A program made the translations under genes and the position numbers. Positions 1 through 14,447 of a stretch of DNA of 64,000 nucleotides are shown piece by piece (position 1 is the stretch's first letter; every line of letters begins with the position of its first letter). The notes under the pieces are model-generated. The model had not been told where the DNA came from. It saw only the letters and a program-made list of their open reading frames with translations, and made no database searches. The DNA is from Combretum micranthum (lineage: Eukaryota > Streptophyta > Magnoliopsida > Myrtales > Combretaceae): the NCBI GenBank assembly GCA_024138025.1, contig JAMXBD010000710.1, positions 434,001 through 498,000 on the forward strand, given 5' to 3'.

Positions 1-1759
1 AAATTTCCAAAATTCGGATTTTTGTGAAAAGCTTGTTTAAAAACATATTTGCCAAATGAAAATGTGAATCTCTATGCATAAATGAAGGTCATGATTAGTA
101 TAGATATTGAGAACTCATTTTTATTTAGATAACAAGTAAATTCCAAGAATAAAATCATAAAAACCCTAGGGAATGTAAAGTTGGAAAGAATAGCTTTTTA
201 TAAGTGACCATTATGAAGTTCTTAATAATTAGGAGTTCATGAGAGTTCATCATCAAAGATCATCAAAACCATGCATATATTGAGCTCATTACATGATATT
301 CATATTAGGAATTCATTCATATACCATCTATACGTGAATCATCAACTAGGAACATTTTTAATCAAATGCGAAACAATTTTTTGGAATCGGAAAAGTTACA
401 GAACAGATCTGATCCCACTTTTTCGTGACCTTAATGTTTTCAAAACTTGAAAATAATAATAGAATCGGATAGATATTTCGAAGTAGATAGAGATCGATAT
501 CAAATTTGCGAAATTTCGAGTTAAAATGATCAAGTTATGGCAGTTTTAAGTTGGAAATTCCGCAAATAGCGAGAATTCCGATTTTGTGTAGTTTAGATGC
601 ATAGCTTGAATTAGTTTAGTGATGAGATTCTTATTAGGTTTTTCTTATTTGGTAGGTGATCCGAGTAAGACGATACCCTACCACCCGACTACTATTACTA
701 AGAGATCGGCGTACCATGGTTGAGTGAGTATTACTTCCGTTCTCAATTGTTGCTTGTGATTGTATTGATAGTGGCATTAGTTGTTTAGGAAAAGATAAAA
801 CTTGATATGCATGATGGGGTATATGGGAATTATACACTTGTCTGCTATTGATATGTGAAGTTGAACTTAAGGAATATCGAAACCGGGTGTTAAATTGCTA
901 CTTGTTTAGCTAGAATTTATATTGATTGTCTGCGAATAATTGTTGGCCACCTAAAAGAATTGGAATAATCCATATTGGACCTCAATTACAATTGGACTCA
1001 TTCATATCACGATGGGATGGAGCATTAGCATTTGTTGGTTTTTCGTGACCCATAAAACGAATATGTTGGTTAATCGTGATCCATAAAATGAAATTATTGG
1101 TTAATCATAATTCATAAAATGAATTGTTATTCAATTGACCGTAAGCTTAAACGGCATCGTACCGCAGGATTCGTTAATCTGCTAACCCGGATGAAGGGCG
1201 CAAGTCCATCCACATCTGATTTCCGGCTAGTCATATGTTTGTTGAACTCATTTTTCTGGTGCATACCATTTGCTTGAATAATCACTTGTTTGAATGATTT
1301 GTCTTAATTGTGATATGGAAGTTCTTACTCACTAAGCTAGTTAGCTTATGCCCCCATAGTTTTTACTTGTTGCAGCATGAGTTCATTTGGCTTAGGCCGA
1401 GGTAAGCCACAACTCAGGTACCGGAGATAAGAGTTTCCCTTAGAAGTTTACTTCGATTTTGTTTAGACTTCCGTTGAAAACTAAAGGACTCTGGATGACT
1501 GTAATGGACTTGATATTATTTTGCGGGGGAATGCCCCTTAGACTTTTGTAAAGTATATATATATATGTGTTTTGGGTTATTATCTATGGCTAGTGAATGC
1601 CATATTAAACTTCTTGACTCCATTGATTGAGTATTCTATTGTCGTAAAAAGATGCTTTACATCTATACAAGACTCCCGAAGGGCTTAGATAGGGATTTCG
1701 AGAGTCTTATATAGTATGTGGCGGGCTGTTACGTTTAGGATATCCTATGGGGCGTGACA
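1..1759 (+). mobile_element. TGTAAAC-family solo-LTR-like element, copy A (5' part outside window)
   Basis: The 3' part of a large non-coding element that begins left of the window. It matches copy C almost continuously (about 12690-14447), including the block around 510-555 (AAAATGATCAAGTTATGGC), the tandem GTGATCCATAAAA repeats, the TCACTAAGCTAGTTAGCTTA block and GCGGGGGAATGCCCC at 1523-1537. It ends in GGGGCGTGACA at 1759. The TSD cannot be confirmed because the left end is missing; CACAC follows. It sits inside a gypsy gag remnant. No ORF of note. Confidence 0.75.
1034..1150 (+). repeat. Short tandem repeats in copy A (TTGGTTAATCGTGATCCATAAAA-type)
   Basis: Three to four imperfect units of about 32-36 bp, each holding a (C)GTGA(T/C)CCATAAAA core. 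The same units occur at the same relative place in copies C (13721-13843) and E (20848-20978). Confidence 0.7.
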
Positions 1760-2000
1760 CACACCTGATTAAAAGTTCATCATACCTAGCCATATATTCC
1801 TCAATAGTTAAATTCCTTTGCCTAAGATTAATGTATTGTTGGTAGAGTGTATCTCTATAGGATAGGGGAATGTATTTCTCCCTAACTTAGTTTTCATCTA
1901 GGTCCAATGTCATATAGGTTGTTGTCCTAATCACAAAGTTGTCATTCTACATTCATTAAATTCAATGTGGCTTGACCTACTAATAACATCTTACCAAAAC
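1760..2000 (-). pseudogene. Ty3/gypsy gag remnant, C-terminal part
   Basis: Read on the minus strand this gives a broken but recognisable retrotransposon gag stretch: peptides NLRQRNLTIEEYMARYDELL and YRDTLYQQYIN fit the Ty3/gypsy capsid consensus (NLRQ...S/T-V-EEY...F/Y..L). At least two frameshifts or stops separate the YRDT and upstream parts. It ends where TGTAAAC element F inserted at 2001, and its upstream part resumes at about 21905. It is the oldest layer of the left nest. Non-functional; the gypsy lineage cannot be set from gag alone. Confidence 0.6.
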
Positions 2001-3365
2001 TGTAAACCCTGGGATTTTTCACATTAGTAATTAAAATAGAAAATGTGAATTAAATAGTAAACTTAGAACCCGACAAAAATCCTAGAATGGATCTATGAGT
2101 TGTAATGAACTCATTCCTAGTTTTAAAAACCCGAATAAAATTATTTTTTGACCTTAATAGATATCAAAAATGACTTTTTGTATCTCGACTTGGTAACTCA
2201 AGATATAATTAGAAGTAGCCCTAAATTTCAAACACGATAATTTATAGTTTATTAATAGAACCTATTGGTATAAAACAATAATCCAAAGATAAACTACTAG
2301 GATTATAAATATGCAGTAAATACTAATACGGATCAATAATTACAAGTCTAGATCTCAAATAAAAATTTTAAAACCCATTGTTATACTTGTTAGGAAATTC
2401 TGAATTCATTAAGACTTAGTTTCTAATGTGATTCATTGGACTTGAAAAATTTAATCGTGTAAGTTAAAATACTAGAAATAATTAATTGGGTAAACTTTAA
2501 ACTAAAAATTTGAATCTATAAACAATCTAGAGATTTTATAGAAACTTAGATAATTTTATTTAGATAAAACTCTTATATAACTGTTATAATATACGCGTAT
2601 AAATTGATATTTGTTGAAATATTTTAGTTAATTATATGAAGCAAATAATTAAACAAATAAAAAAATTAAACCAGTACAGATTTTTTAAATCAGGGTTACA
2701 TGTTGAATCTCAGTTGTAGCAAGAATTTCCGTCCAGCCAACTTGCACCAATTTAAACACACAATTTCAACTTGAAAATGACACTCCAACAAATCTAAAAA
2801 CTCCACATATAATCCACATTAAATGCCAAGAATTCCAACCAAGAGTAAATGGAGTATTAATTTAGCATGAATTTTTCCTATGAAACAACCTCCTACATTC
2901 ACACAATTTTAGCTTGATTTGGGAAAAATTATAGGCTTAGTTTAAGCGGATATTTTTTACTAAATAAGCACCAATAGGAGGCCTCTAAATGGAAACTTTA
3001 AGCACCAAAAATTAGTTAAAATTTTGATAAAGAAATCAGTCCAAAAAGTATGAAAAACTGCAGCTCATAATAGAATTTTTCTTGCCTCTGTTTTAGCACG
3101 AATTTCAGCTGGATTTTTGTGCAACTTGAGCTCCAAATTTACACTTATAAATGACATTAATTAACTAGAAAAAAAATACAATTAATGCCTCTCAAAAACA
3201 GCCACAAATCTTGTACAAAATTTTCAAAAATCAACCTCATGAATTCATATGAAATTCTACCCGAAAATCCATAAGCTGAAAACTTGATTTATCAAGTCCA
3301 AAACACCCTCTGTTGTGTTCTACACCTAGCCTAACCTTAGTACATATATATAGGCTTAAGTTAGC

Positions 3366-3640
3366 TATAAAATCAGCTCACAACTCTCATAAACTCACTC
3401 TAAAAATCTAGCTACAAGTGTAGTTGCGAACAACCCACTTATCCTTTGATATTCCTTCACTTGGACAGCTTAGAAGACCCTTTAGAACAAAGCATAACCT
3501 CTGTTTTGCTTCCTCTATATTATCTAAATATCAAACAGATCAAAACAACAATTCCTTCCTTCAAACAACATCAAAAAACCAAGCCAAATAGCCCTTGGTT
3601 TGCCATAAAACCAAGTTGAAATTCAAGCTCAAGGTAATAA
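3366..3640 (+). promoter_or_regulatory. TATA box and downstream splice-donor-like site in element F
   Basis: TATAAAA at 3366 lies about 1365 bp from the element's 5' end. About 268 nt downstream is AAG|GTAATAAA. The same order is seen in D, G and H (178-205 nt spacing). It would fit an LTR promoter driving a spliced leader; the function is inferred. Confidence 0.4.
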
Positions 3641-4540
3641 ATCTTGGTTAAAGTTAGTTAACTTCTAATATAGCTAGAAACTCACTATCCAACCTTTGAT
3701 ATAGGTTTGGTTCTTGTCACGCCCTGAGGGGTACCCTAAACATGGCAGTCCGCCGTCACAATATTTAAGCCTAGGAATGACTACCTCAGTCACGCAAAAG
3801 CTTCCATATTATGTATAAGGCGTAGATCATAACCAAGGGAACGCATCGGAGTAGCGCAATTTATATTGATAATAAATAAGTAGCAAGGCAAAGAGAATAC
3901 TTATCGTAAATCATAAACATATCAATTTACAATACTTAGGGACATATCCTTCTATTGACTTCAAATAGGTATACAACTTAGAATCATAACACTAATCATA
4001 TAAGTCATTACATATAAAGAATCTTACAAAGTTACTTCATCTTATGAATCCATTTCTTTCATAGAACCTTACATCCTTCATTGACTTCCTTAACATCATG
4101 ACCCTCAATTTAATCCACGGATATACCTGTTTCAATCAAAATCTATAGGGGTATAAGCTACAACTTAGCTTAGTGAGATATTCCTTTTCATTCGCACCAT
4201 AATTTCAAACATGTTCATTTAGATTTTCACACATATGCTATGCATATAATGCAACAATCATATGATTACGTAGATATATATAGTTATCCGGAAACCATAT
4301 ATAGAATGAATTTACCCCTCCGTATCAAAGGTTAGGGAATCGGGGTTGAAGGTCCTCGACCTTCTACTGCTAGTCCCTAGGTCCTCACCCACAGCGTTCG
4401 GTTGGCTCGGCTCTGAATCTAGAGTCGCTTTCCCTAAGCGATTTGGATTCTCCAGGAAGGAACATGGCCCGTGGCACCACACGATCACAGCCAATCCAAC
4501 TCTACGCGTAGGAATAGCAGCCTTCCGAAATAGACGTGAC

Positions 4541-7500
4541 TGTCACGCCCCGAAGGGTACCCTAAACGTGGCAGTCCGGCGTACACAATATTAAAGCCTA
4601 AGAATGACCACCTCAGTCACGCGAAGGCTTCCATAAATGTACAAGGCGTCTAACACATGGAGGAGACTCATCGGAGTAATACATTTTACGTTGATATAGC
4701 TTGAGTAACAATGTAAAGGAAATACAAATTTACTATACTTCAGATACAATTCACTACACTTCAAAATACAAATCATTCAACTCCAATTACATTCATCCAC
4801 AGACTTCCCTACACAAACTATTACAAAGACAACATCATAAAACTAGCAAACAACTTCAACCATTCGTATTCCTTGCCGAAATCCCAAAGTCATTCCCGAC
4901 TTCAACCAATTCGGTTCCCACCTTGCATTCTTGAGATAACCTGTTCATTTAAACAACTATAGGGGTATAAGCTACACTAGCTTAGTGAGAATTCCCTTAA
5001 TTCCGTACCATAACAAACAAGTTAAAAGTCATATGCTATGCATGAACAAACACGTGAGCAAGCAATTATGCATGGGTATCCGGAACCCACACACAGAACG
5101 GATTTACGCCCTCCGTATCTTGGGTTAGGAATGGTATTGAGTCTACACGACCGCATCTAGTCCCCAAGCCCTCGGCTCTTAGCACTCGACTCGGCTAGGC
5201 TCATCCAAGAATGCATCCACATGCGCCTTAGTACCCCTGAATGAGCTCTGGCACCGGGCTCGTTATCCAAACGAATCATCCACGGACCATACCGATCGAC
5301 CTGCGTAGGAGTAGCATGCTACCAAATGCAATATGTCCAATGCGATGCATGACCAATTTAATTTTTGCTTAGGTCAAAAACATTTATACATTCTTTGGAG
5401 TGACCATTCAATATCATACATATAACAGAAATAATATGAACGGTGCAGTTATCCAATCAAATCGGGATTTCGATATGCTTTAGTATTCTTTGGCACACAT
5501 TCATCACAGTCTCATCATATATCCCATCCCCATTCATATCGATTTTTATCTTGTTCCTATAATTCTAATGCAACTAACTACAATCACAATCAAGGTAACA
5601 AAACAAGGAGAAAACTCACTCGGCCATTGGATCACCGGTCTTCTAGTAATAATAATCCGGTGGTAGGGAATCGTCGAATTCGGGATCACCTAACAAGGAA
5701 GAAATACTCTAATAAGTATTTCAACTCAAACTAATCCAAACGATTTTACGAACCTTCAAATTCGTAATTCGCGTCCTAAGCGGGAATTCCAACTTAAAAC
5801 GGCCATAACTTGGTCATTTTAACTCGGAATCTCGCAAATTATATATCGATTTCTATCTACTTCGAGATCTACCTAATTCTAATATTATATTTTAGTTTTG
5901 AAAACATTGAAGCTTCGAAAAGGTCGGATCAGATTAGGTCAGCAACAATTTCAATTTCCGAAAAATAGTTTTGTAAATGTTTGAAATGTTCCTACTATAT
6001 AACTTAACTATATATGCAATATGAGTGATTTTCTAACATGAATGACATGAGATGAGCTTATGTATGTATGATCTTGATGATTTTTGCTAAAAAAAATTTT
6101 ATAACTTTTTATTTTGCAAGACCATAATAACCACTTACTTATGAAAAATCTAGTTTTCTAACTTTTATCATTTCCATTTGTTTTGGATTTGTTACTTAAG
6201 AAAATATAATTATTTTTGTCAAAATTGAGTCTTCATTATATATATTACTTATGACCTTCATTTCTACATAAAAATTTCCATTTTACACTTTGTAAGCATG
6301 TTTTCAAGTGGGGTTGATTCCAAAATCCGAATTTGGTAAAAATTGGTTTTGAGTGATTCCTTTGAGTAAAAATCATTTGATATTTAGAAAATTAGGGCTC
6401 AATCATACATAACCACTAAGGACTTCATTCTCACACAAAAATTTGCATTTTACACTTTGCAAATATATTTTCCAATATGATTTACTCAAAAATCCGAATT
6501 TTAGAAAATCCACTTTTTGAATGATTCACTTGGGAAAAACTTGTTTAATGCATTAAAATTTAAGCTTTACTACATCTATTGTCTAAGGACTTCATTTAAC
6601 ACATAAAAATTGCAATTTGAGCTCAAATACTAAGTGATTACATATGCATCATCTTAAATTACGAATTTGACAATTTGATTACTAACTCAAAATTTTTCCA
6701 TTTTAATTCCATTACTTGTTTTACACATTACTCATGCCTAAACTCATTTTAACTTGTAAAAATCATTCTTAATGATACTATTACCTATATACTTCATTTT
6801 TCACATAAAACATGAGTTTTGGAGTTGATAATGGGTTTAAAAATTGGTCTTGGTTGGGATCCGAATTTACAAAATTTATTTTTGGTTATATCTTTTGATA
6901 AAATCTATCTAAGCTCATGAAATCTATTCCTTACATATCATATCTTATGAGCCTTTCATTTCTTAAGTAAAAATTACATTTTGACACTTGGAAAGTGGTT
7001 TTTAAATATTGGTCTTGCCAAAATACGAATTTCATAATTTTGTTTGAGTTCATAACTAAGATCTATACTTAATATGAACATAAACATAAACAAATGCATG
7101 GTAATAAGCTATAAACATCATGGATCTAAACTTTACTTATCAAAATCTTTCATTTATGGTATCTATACCCTAAGCCCTTCATTTTAAATGAAAAATACAC
7201 ATTTTGAAGTTGAAAAACCACTTTTCTAAATATGGTTCCATTTTCATCCGAATTTCAAAAATGGTTTTTGTTGAAAATAAAATAGATCTTGAGTTTCTTA
7301 ACACATTCCTACTATCCTCATGCTATTACAAGTTGCTTATGAACATAAAACAAAAGTCTAATGCATTCATGAACTCCAAAACTCTAGATCTAGTTTTCTA
7401 AACTAGTTTCAAATGCATGAATCACTATGTGGATGATAGATCTATGCATGAATCATAAGAAATAACAAAAATAACAACTTAAATGACAAGATCTATGGCA

Positions 7501-9409
7501 TAAACAAAAATCAAAGCTACAACAATTTAGATCTACAAAATATATCAACTTTAAACAAGAAAATAATTGCAATACAAGATAATAAAAGTGGAGAAGAGAA
7601 AGATTTCATTTTTGGCATCATCATCCTAAGCTTTTAAGCTTATGGAAGGTCATTTGATGCATGAAACCTTCATTACACTTTACCTATATCACCTATGGAG
7701 CTTTAGGAAGAAGATTGGCTTAGAAATCTTTAAAAATGAAGTGTGGAAGCCATGAAAGAAGAAGGGGGCAGCTTGTTTTCCATGGAGGAACAAGAGGAAA
7801 TGAAGAAGAAAGAGAGGAAAAAAAGAGAAAGACTAAAGAATGAAAAAGGAAGGAATGAGTAAATGAAAGGGAGAGAGAAATGAGTGTATTAAATGAATGA
7901 AAGAGAGAAAAAAATAAAACAAGGGCAGATTTTGGGGAGGGGATTCACGTGAATTGGGAGAGAGAGAGAGTGTGTGTTTTGTTGAATTTTGACTTGAATT
8001 TAATTTGTGTAATAAATGTGTATGTGTAGCTTCTTAAAGAAGGAGTAGAATTTATTTAATTTAGTCAAAATAGGAATAAATGAAGGACAATGGCAGCCAT
8101 AAAGAAGGAAAAATCTGCCATGAATGTGGGATTATGTGTAGAAAGATTGAAGTGAAAAGGAAGTGATATGTGTAAGGTGTACTTGAAAAGATGGGTTGTA
8201 AGAGTACTTTCTTAATAAAATAAAACAAAATAAAATAAAATTAGAAAAATATTCCAAATAATTGTAGCAGATTTTTCATAATTAAAATTAAATAATTATT
8301 TGAATTATTTTAGTATTTTAACAAATATGTTACCGGTATGATCAAAATACGCGAATATGGGCTATAAATGATATTTTTATAACCCGAAAAATTCTAAAAA
8401 ATTATTTTATGAAAATAAAATATTTTTGAAATATTTTCCAATTATTAAATTAATTTATTTTATTTTTAGTATCGGATCTTAAACAGAATCTGATCCCGTA
8501 AAGACCCGAAATGAATTAAATTTTAGAAAAACAAAATTTTCTATAACATATAAAATATTTATCTAAAAATATAAGGCTTTATAAAATAATAAAATTTTGT
8601 AATGAAATAAAAATGAATAGTGCAAAAGACTAATCAATTACCGGTAATAATGGAAATACGATAAAAAGGTTATAACTGTAACTTTTATAACCCGAAAAAT
8701 TATATAACTGATATATTTAGAAATCTTATGAAATTACGAGTCTAACGGTACTATTGGTATATTTTTGATATCTCGAGCCCCGGGACACGCTTTTCGAAGT
8801 CTGTATCCGAACGGGTTCGAAATAGGTCAAAAATTTACCAATCTGATATTTTTAAACAAACTCATATTACTATGAGCTATTCTACATATCTAAACTACAT
8901 CTCGGCCTCTAGGGTTAGGGGCGCTAGATTGCCGGACTTACACTATTGTATTCCGGTTAGGGTTTCCGGGTGATTTTCCGGTTTAGACCTTTGCCAATTT
9001 GGAAACTGATATTTATGTTTATACAATATTTAATTTGAGAAATTTATTTTAAATTTTATTTTTGTAAGTATTTAATATCTTTTGTTTTCGGAATTCTTGA
9101 ATTGAGTTATATTTTCGAAAGTCAATCGTTATTTGCTTTTTAATAATTTGTTTTTGAGCTTTCTATTACCTGTTTGTATAAGTCGGAGTTAAATATGGAA
9201 TTTTTCGTGCGTCGGGTTTTTGAATTTGAAGACCACTGAGTTCTTATTTTATTGTTTAAAGATTTTCATTTTCTCAAGATTAAGAAGTTTCTGAATTCGT
9301 TTGTGAATTAGGACTTATCGAAATTCGGTTTTAATTTGGAGTGATTTTTAGGGTTTATTTTCGAAGTTCATCTTAAAATTATTTATTGAAATTTTCCGGG
9401 GCTTTTACA
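4541..9409 (-). mobile_element. TGTAAAC-family element B (4.87 kb), nested in D
   Basis: Plus-strand limits are TGTCACGCCCCGAAGG at 4541 and GGGGCTTTTACA at 9409. TSD GTGAC is at 4536-4540 and 9410-9414. This is the longest complete copy and is uninterrupted. It holds the conserved block (antisense, 5790-5870), a degenerate tandem array of about 170-bp units (about 6245-7260), purine-rich DNA (7740-7990) matching the CT-rich region of sister copies, and two copies of an ACCGGTA...TATAACCCGAAAAATT segment (about 8330-8400 and 8640-8700). No coding potential. Confidence 0.88.
6245..7260 (-). repeat. Degenerate tandem array, about 165-215 bp units, inside element B
   Basis: About six diverged units start near 6245, 6410, 6580, 6780, 6950 and 7165. 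Each has CTTCATTT...CACA, then a GCATTTTACACTTTG-like stretch, then a (A)TCCGAATTT-like core. Related units, in the other orientation, occur in copies A, C (about 12300-12790) and E (about 19440-19920), often recognisable by AAATTCGGATTTTT. Confidence 0.65.
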
Positions 9410-11023
9410 GTGACTCGATGGATGCTATGCATGAGCGTTTTAGTTTTCTTTTGCCAAACATTATTAAGGTTTATTAGGGGCGATTAATCAATTTAGCAAA
9501 CAATAAACAGTCATACAAGTAAGTAAACAAAATTATTTAAACAAGCAGTTCGAAGTTGCGATATTCTTAATTCTCATTTCACGCATAAACATAGAATCAC
9601 ATATATACACATAATCCCGGATTCCCTAAATATATATCTATTTTTATTTTTTCTTAGTATACTAATGCTACTACTTTACAAGCACAAGCAAGATAACGAA
9701 ATTAGGAGGGATAACTTACTCGTCCATTTTGTGATCTTCTTAATCGTAGTAATCCTCGGGTAGGGTATTCTTGTATCCTTCATCACCTAGACAAAAGAAA
9801 TACCCAGGATAAGTATTTCGTAGAAATTCTACTTAAATTTTCTAATTCTATTTCACTAGGTTCGTCAAAATTCGTATAGAATGAAATTCCAATTTAAAAT
9901 GGCTATAACTTGCTCATTTAAACTCAGAATTTTGCATATAATATATCGTTTTCTACCTATTCGAAAAGATCTATCCATTTTTAAGGTTATCTTTGTCATA
10001 AAAGTCATTTTGGTTCCAAAAACGTTGGGTACAGATTTAAACGAATATTTCTAAACTTTTGTAAATTCGTTTTCTAACTCAACTTTATTTTAAAGAAAAT
10101 CCTTTTGTAACAATGTATATACATATATATATATATTGATAAATACTTTGAGTATATAGATAAGCTCACTTTCTATGCAAGATTTCTAATGATAGTGTCT
10201 CAACAATTTATTTCATAAAACCATTCTTTTTAAAGTGTGAAAACTTATCTTGATAATTTTCTTTTTAAAGTGTTTGGAAGAAACTTTATATTTTCATAGG
10301 TTATTATAAATGAGTATATTCTTATTTTATTTATTCCTTCTTTTTCCAATAACAAGTAAATTTTCCTTTAACCTTTAGTCTTGCATAAATTTTACTTCTA
10401 GTGATTAAAAGTCAAATTTATCAAAAGTATATTAAGTTGTTGAAAACCGCTTTACGAATTTAGAATACTTTTAGAAATTGAGTCTTGTCTTTATTATTTA
10501 AAATATAAGTTTTTATTTCCTAAATTTGTTCTTTTTATTTTCTTTGAAAAGAATTCTCTTTGTTGAATAAAATCCATTATCTTATTCATATTCTTTGAAA
10601 ATGAGTTCCTTTTTTAAAAATTCGAAAATCACTATTTTTTTCCTAAGTGAGTTTATAACTTTATGGGTTGAATTCATCTTAACTTTGAAAACTAGTTTGT
10701 TTCTTAGTTTTGTTACAAAGCGAAAAAGAGTTTAAATCTTAAGCTTTTTGTAAAACTTTTAACTTTAATAAATTATTTTACTAAAACTTAGGTTACCATA
10801 ATATATAAAGAAAATATTTATTTCTTATGTTTCCTTGGTAAACTATCTTTGTTATTTAAGAAAACTTTGAGAAAACTTGTATTACTTTATTTTAATGTTG
10901 TTGATAATAACTTCATTATTTTGTGCCAAATCACATAATAGAAAATTCGGTTTTAAGTTCCTTTAGTAAAGTAAAATTCTAATTTCAAATTAGTTGAGAC
11001 AATATCATTATTTAGATGCAAGT

Positions 11024-14000
11024 TGTAAACTCCGGTATTCTCAGTAGTTAAGAAATCCCGGGAGTTGGAAGCGAAACCTAATCCGGTGCAGTTTGAGTCC
11101 TGTGAGAGAAGCCTAAGAACCCTAAATCCGGCTTTCCTTCGGTTTCATAATAAAAGAAATTTTATAAAGTAAATGAAGTTGAATTATTGTTCTAAAGTAT
11201 ATTTTAAACCTTTGAAAGTTTTAAATTCGGGAATTTTTTACTTCCGGGCCTTCCCGAGCTCAATTACGAAAAAGCGTGCCCCGGACTACGAATTCAGAAA
11301 AATGTTCCAAAATACTCATTAGAACCGTAATTTTTTAAAGATTCCAAAAATAGTTTTTATATTTTTCGAGCTATAAAAATTACAGTTATAGCTTTTCCGT
11401 GTTCGTTACAAACCGGTAAAGTAGATGTCTTGTCTATATCACAAGTACAACCTACACTACACACTACCTATATCCTATTCTTACACCTTTCAAACTACTC
11501 ATTTCATTTTCTTTTCCAAGAAATTTTGTCTCTTAATCAATTATCATATTTATTACATTTAATTATCTAAATTACAAAATATTAAAATTTCAAACACACA
11601 CCACACACATGATGGCCGCCGCCCCTCCCCCCCCCCCCCCCCCCACCAGTTTTCCTCATTTGATTTATTTTTACAATTTTTATTCATTAAACAAACCTAA
11701 TTTAACATATATAAACACATTTTTCTCTCTCTCTCTCTCTTCATTTCGCATGTTTCAAATTTTGTAAAAGAAGAAAAACCTCTCTTCTCTCCTCTAGTTG
11801 TGCCTGTGAGCCCCCTCTCCCCCTTCCCTCACATTTTCAACTCAAGACTCCTTCATTTCTCCTTTGATCTTCCATTGGTATGTTGATTTAAGCTTGATCC
11901 TTCCTAATCTTGTAATGGCAAAGCTATTATCTTATGTGTTTTCTCACTTAAATCCCAATGAGCTCATGCTTGGGACATGAAAACACTATGAACAAGAATA
12001 TCAAGCCATACAAGACATGGATCTAGTGTTTAGATGTGTTTATGTTAAGATCTATCTTGTTCATGCATGTAAAGTAGAGATACTTTATATATATATTGAT
12101 GTTCATGCCATGAGATTTAGGATTCATGCATTATAGTTAGTAGATCTAAAGTTTAGACACCCACATTTTCATTTACATGTATGATCATGGAGTTATTTTG
12201 ATTTTCACATTCATTGATGATTCATAAAATGTAGTTTGTTCATGTAAAGGTGTGTTGGATAGTGGATCTCATATATAAAAGGCAAGAACATTGAAAAAGG
12301 AAAGGTTTTGTCAAATATGAAATGTTGGAAATTCGGATAAATTGAAACCCTACTTTAAAAACCACCAAAGTCACTTTTAAACTCATGTTTCACAAGAAAA
12401 TGAAGGGTATGTGTAATAGGTATATTGAATGAATGATTTTCATAAGCTTAGATGAGTTTAGGATGATAAAAATGTAAAAACAAGGAGTAAAATTAGAATG
12501 AAAATATTGAATTATGGATGTGTAGTCAAATTCGTAATTTGGGTGATGCCCATATAAACCTTAGTATCTAAGCTTTGATGGCATGTTTTATGAGCTAAAG
12601 GAAGTCTTTAGGTAATAGATATATTTGAGCCTCAATTTTGATGCATTAAACAAGTTTTCTTATAGGGAAATTGCAAAAATGAAAATCTCAAAATTCGGAT
12701 TTTTCTAAATAGCCCATTCAAACACATATTTTACTTAATGAAAAATTTGAACTTTTATGCATGAATGAAGGTCATGATTATATGGATGTTGGGAACTCAT
12801 TTTTAATTAAGTGACAAGTAAATTCTAAGGATAAAATCATAAAAGCATTAGGGGATGCAAGATTGGTAATAATGACTTGTTATAAGGAATCATTAAGAAA
12901 ATTCATAATAATTAGGAATTCATAAGAGTCCATAATCAAAAATCATCAAAACCATGCATATATGGAGTTCATTACATGATACTCATGTTAGGAATTCATT
13001 CATATGCCATTCATGCATGAATCATCAACTAGGAACATTTCTTATCAAAAGCAAAACAATTTTTCAGAATTAGAGGATTTACGGAACAGATCTAATCCTA
13101 CTGTTCCATGACTTTAATGTTTTCAAAACTTGAATTTAATATTAGAAATAGATATATCTTTCAAAGTAGATAGAGATCGATATAAAATTTGCGAAATTCT
13201 GAGTTAAAATGACCAAGTTATGGCCGTTTTAAGTCGGAGCTTTCGCAAGTAGCGAGAATTCCGAATTCATCTAGTTTAGATGCATAGCTTGAATTAGTTA
13301 CATGATGAGAATCTCATTAGGATTATTCTTCTTGGTAGGTGATCCCGAGTAGGACAACACCTTACCGCCCAATTATTACTACTAGAAAGACCGGCATCCA
13401 ATGGCCGAGTGAGTTTTACTTCCACTCTCAATTAACGATTGTGATTGTAATATAGTGGCATTAGTGGTGTAGGCAAAGATAAAAATGAATATGCATGATG
13501 GGGTATATGGGAATTATATATGTATTTGTCTACTGTTGATGCGTGGAATGGAACTTAAGAAATATCGAAACCGGATGTTAAACTATTGACTGATTAGCTA
13601 GTATCTTATATTGAATGTTTGTGAACACTTGTTGGACACCTAAAAGAATTGAACTAATGTATATTCGACTGCAATGATAATTGGATTCATTCATATCACG
13701 ATGGGGATGGAGCATTGGCATTGGTTGGTTTTTCGTGATCCATAAAACGAATATGTTAGTTAATCGTGATCCATAAATGAATTTATTGGTTAATCGTGAT
13801 CCATAAAACGAAATATTGTTAGTTGACCGTGAGCTTAAACGACGTCGTACCGCAGGATTCGTTGATCTGCTAACCCGGGATGGAGGGCGTAAGTCCATCC
13901 ACATATGATTTCGGTTGGTCATATGTTTGTTGAACTCATTTGTTTGATGCATACACTTGCCTGAATAATCACTTGTTTGAATGAATTGTATTTAATTGTG

Positions 14001-14447
14001 ATATGGAAGTTATTACTCACTAAGCTAGTTAGCTTACGCCCCCATAGTTTTTACTTATTACAGCACGAGTTTATCTGGCTTAGGCCGAGGCAAGCCACAG
14101 CACAGGTATCGGAGATAGAAGTTTCCCATAGAAGTTTACTTCATTCTTTTTGTATAGACTTCCGTTGGAAACTAAAGGACTCTGGATGACTGTAATGGAC
14201 TTGATATTATTTTGCGGGGGAATGCCCCTTAGATTTTGTAAAATATAAATTATGCGTTTTGGTTTATTATCTATGGCTAATGAATGCCACGTTAAACTGT
14301 TTAACTCCATTTGTTGAAGTATTCTATTTTCGTAAAGGAACGCTTTACATCTTTATAAGACTCCCGAAGGGCTTAGATAAGGAATTCGAGAGTCTTATCT
14401 AGTATGTGGTGGGCTGTTACTATTAGGATACCCTATGGGGCGTGACA
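11024..14447 (+). mobile_element. TGTAAAC-family element C (3.42 kb), nested in D
   Basis: Starts TGTAAACTCCGG at 11024 and ends GGGGCGTGACA at 14447. TSD CAAGT is at 11019-11023 and 14448-14452. TATATAAA at 11708-11715 is followed by a (CT)n tract, about 684 bp from the 5' end. An 18-C run lies at 11627-11644. The 3' half is close to copy A, including GCGGGGGAATGCCCC at 14214-14228, 219 bp from the end. Uninterrupted and non-coding. It lies in opposite orientation to its host D. Confidence 0.88.
11627..11644 (+). repeat. Poly-C tract (18 C)
   Basis: Uninterrupted run of 18 C in element C, just upstream of its TATA box. Its length in the assembly may be unreliable. Confidence 0.9.

Noticed and set aside
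13578..14310. Several small open frames on both strands
   Set aside because: All lie in element C, are not preserved in copies A or E, and show no protein family features.
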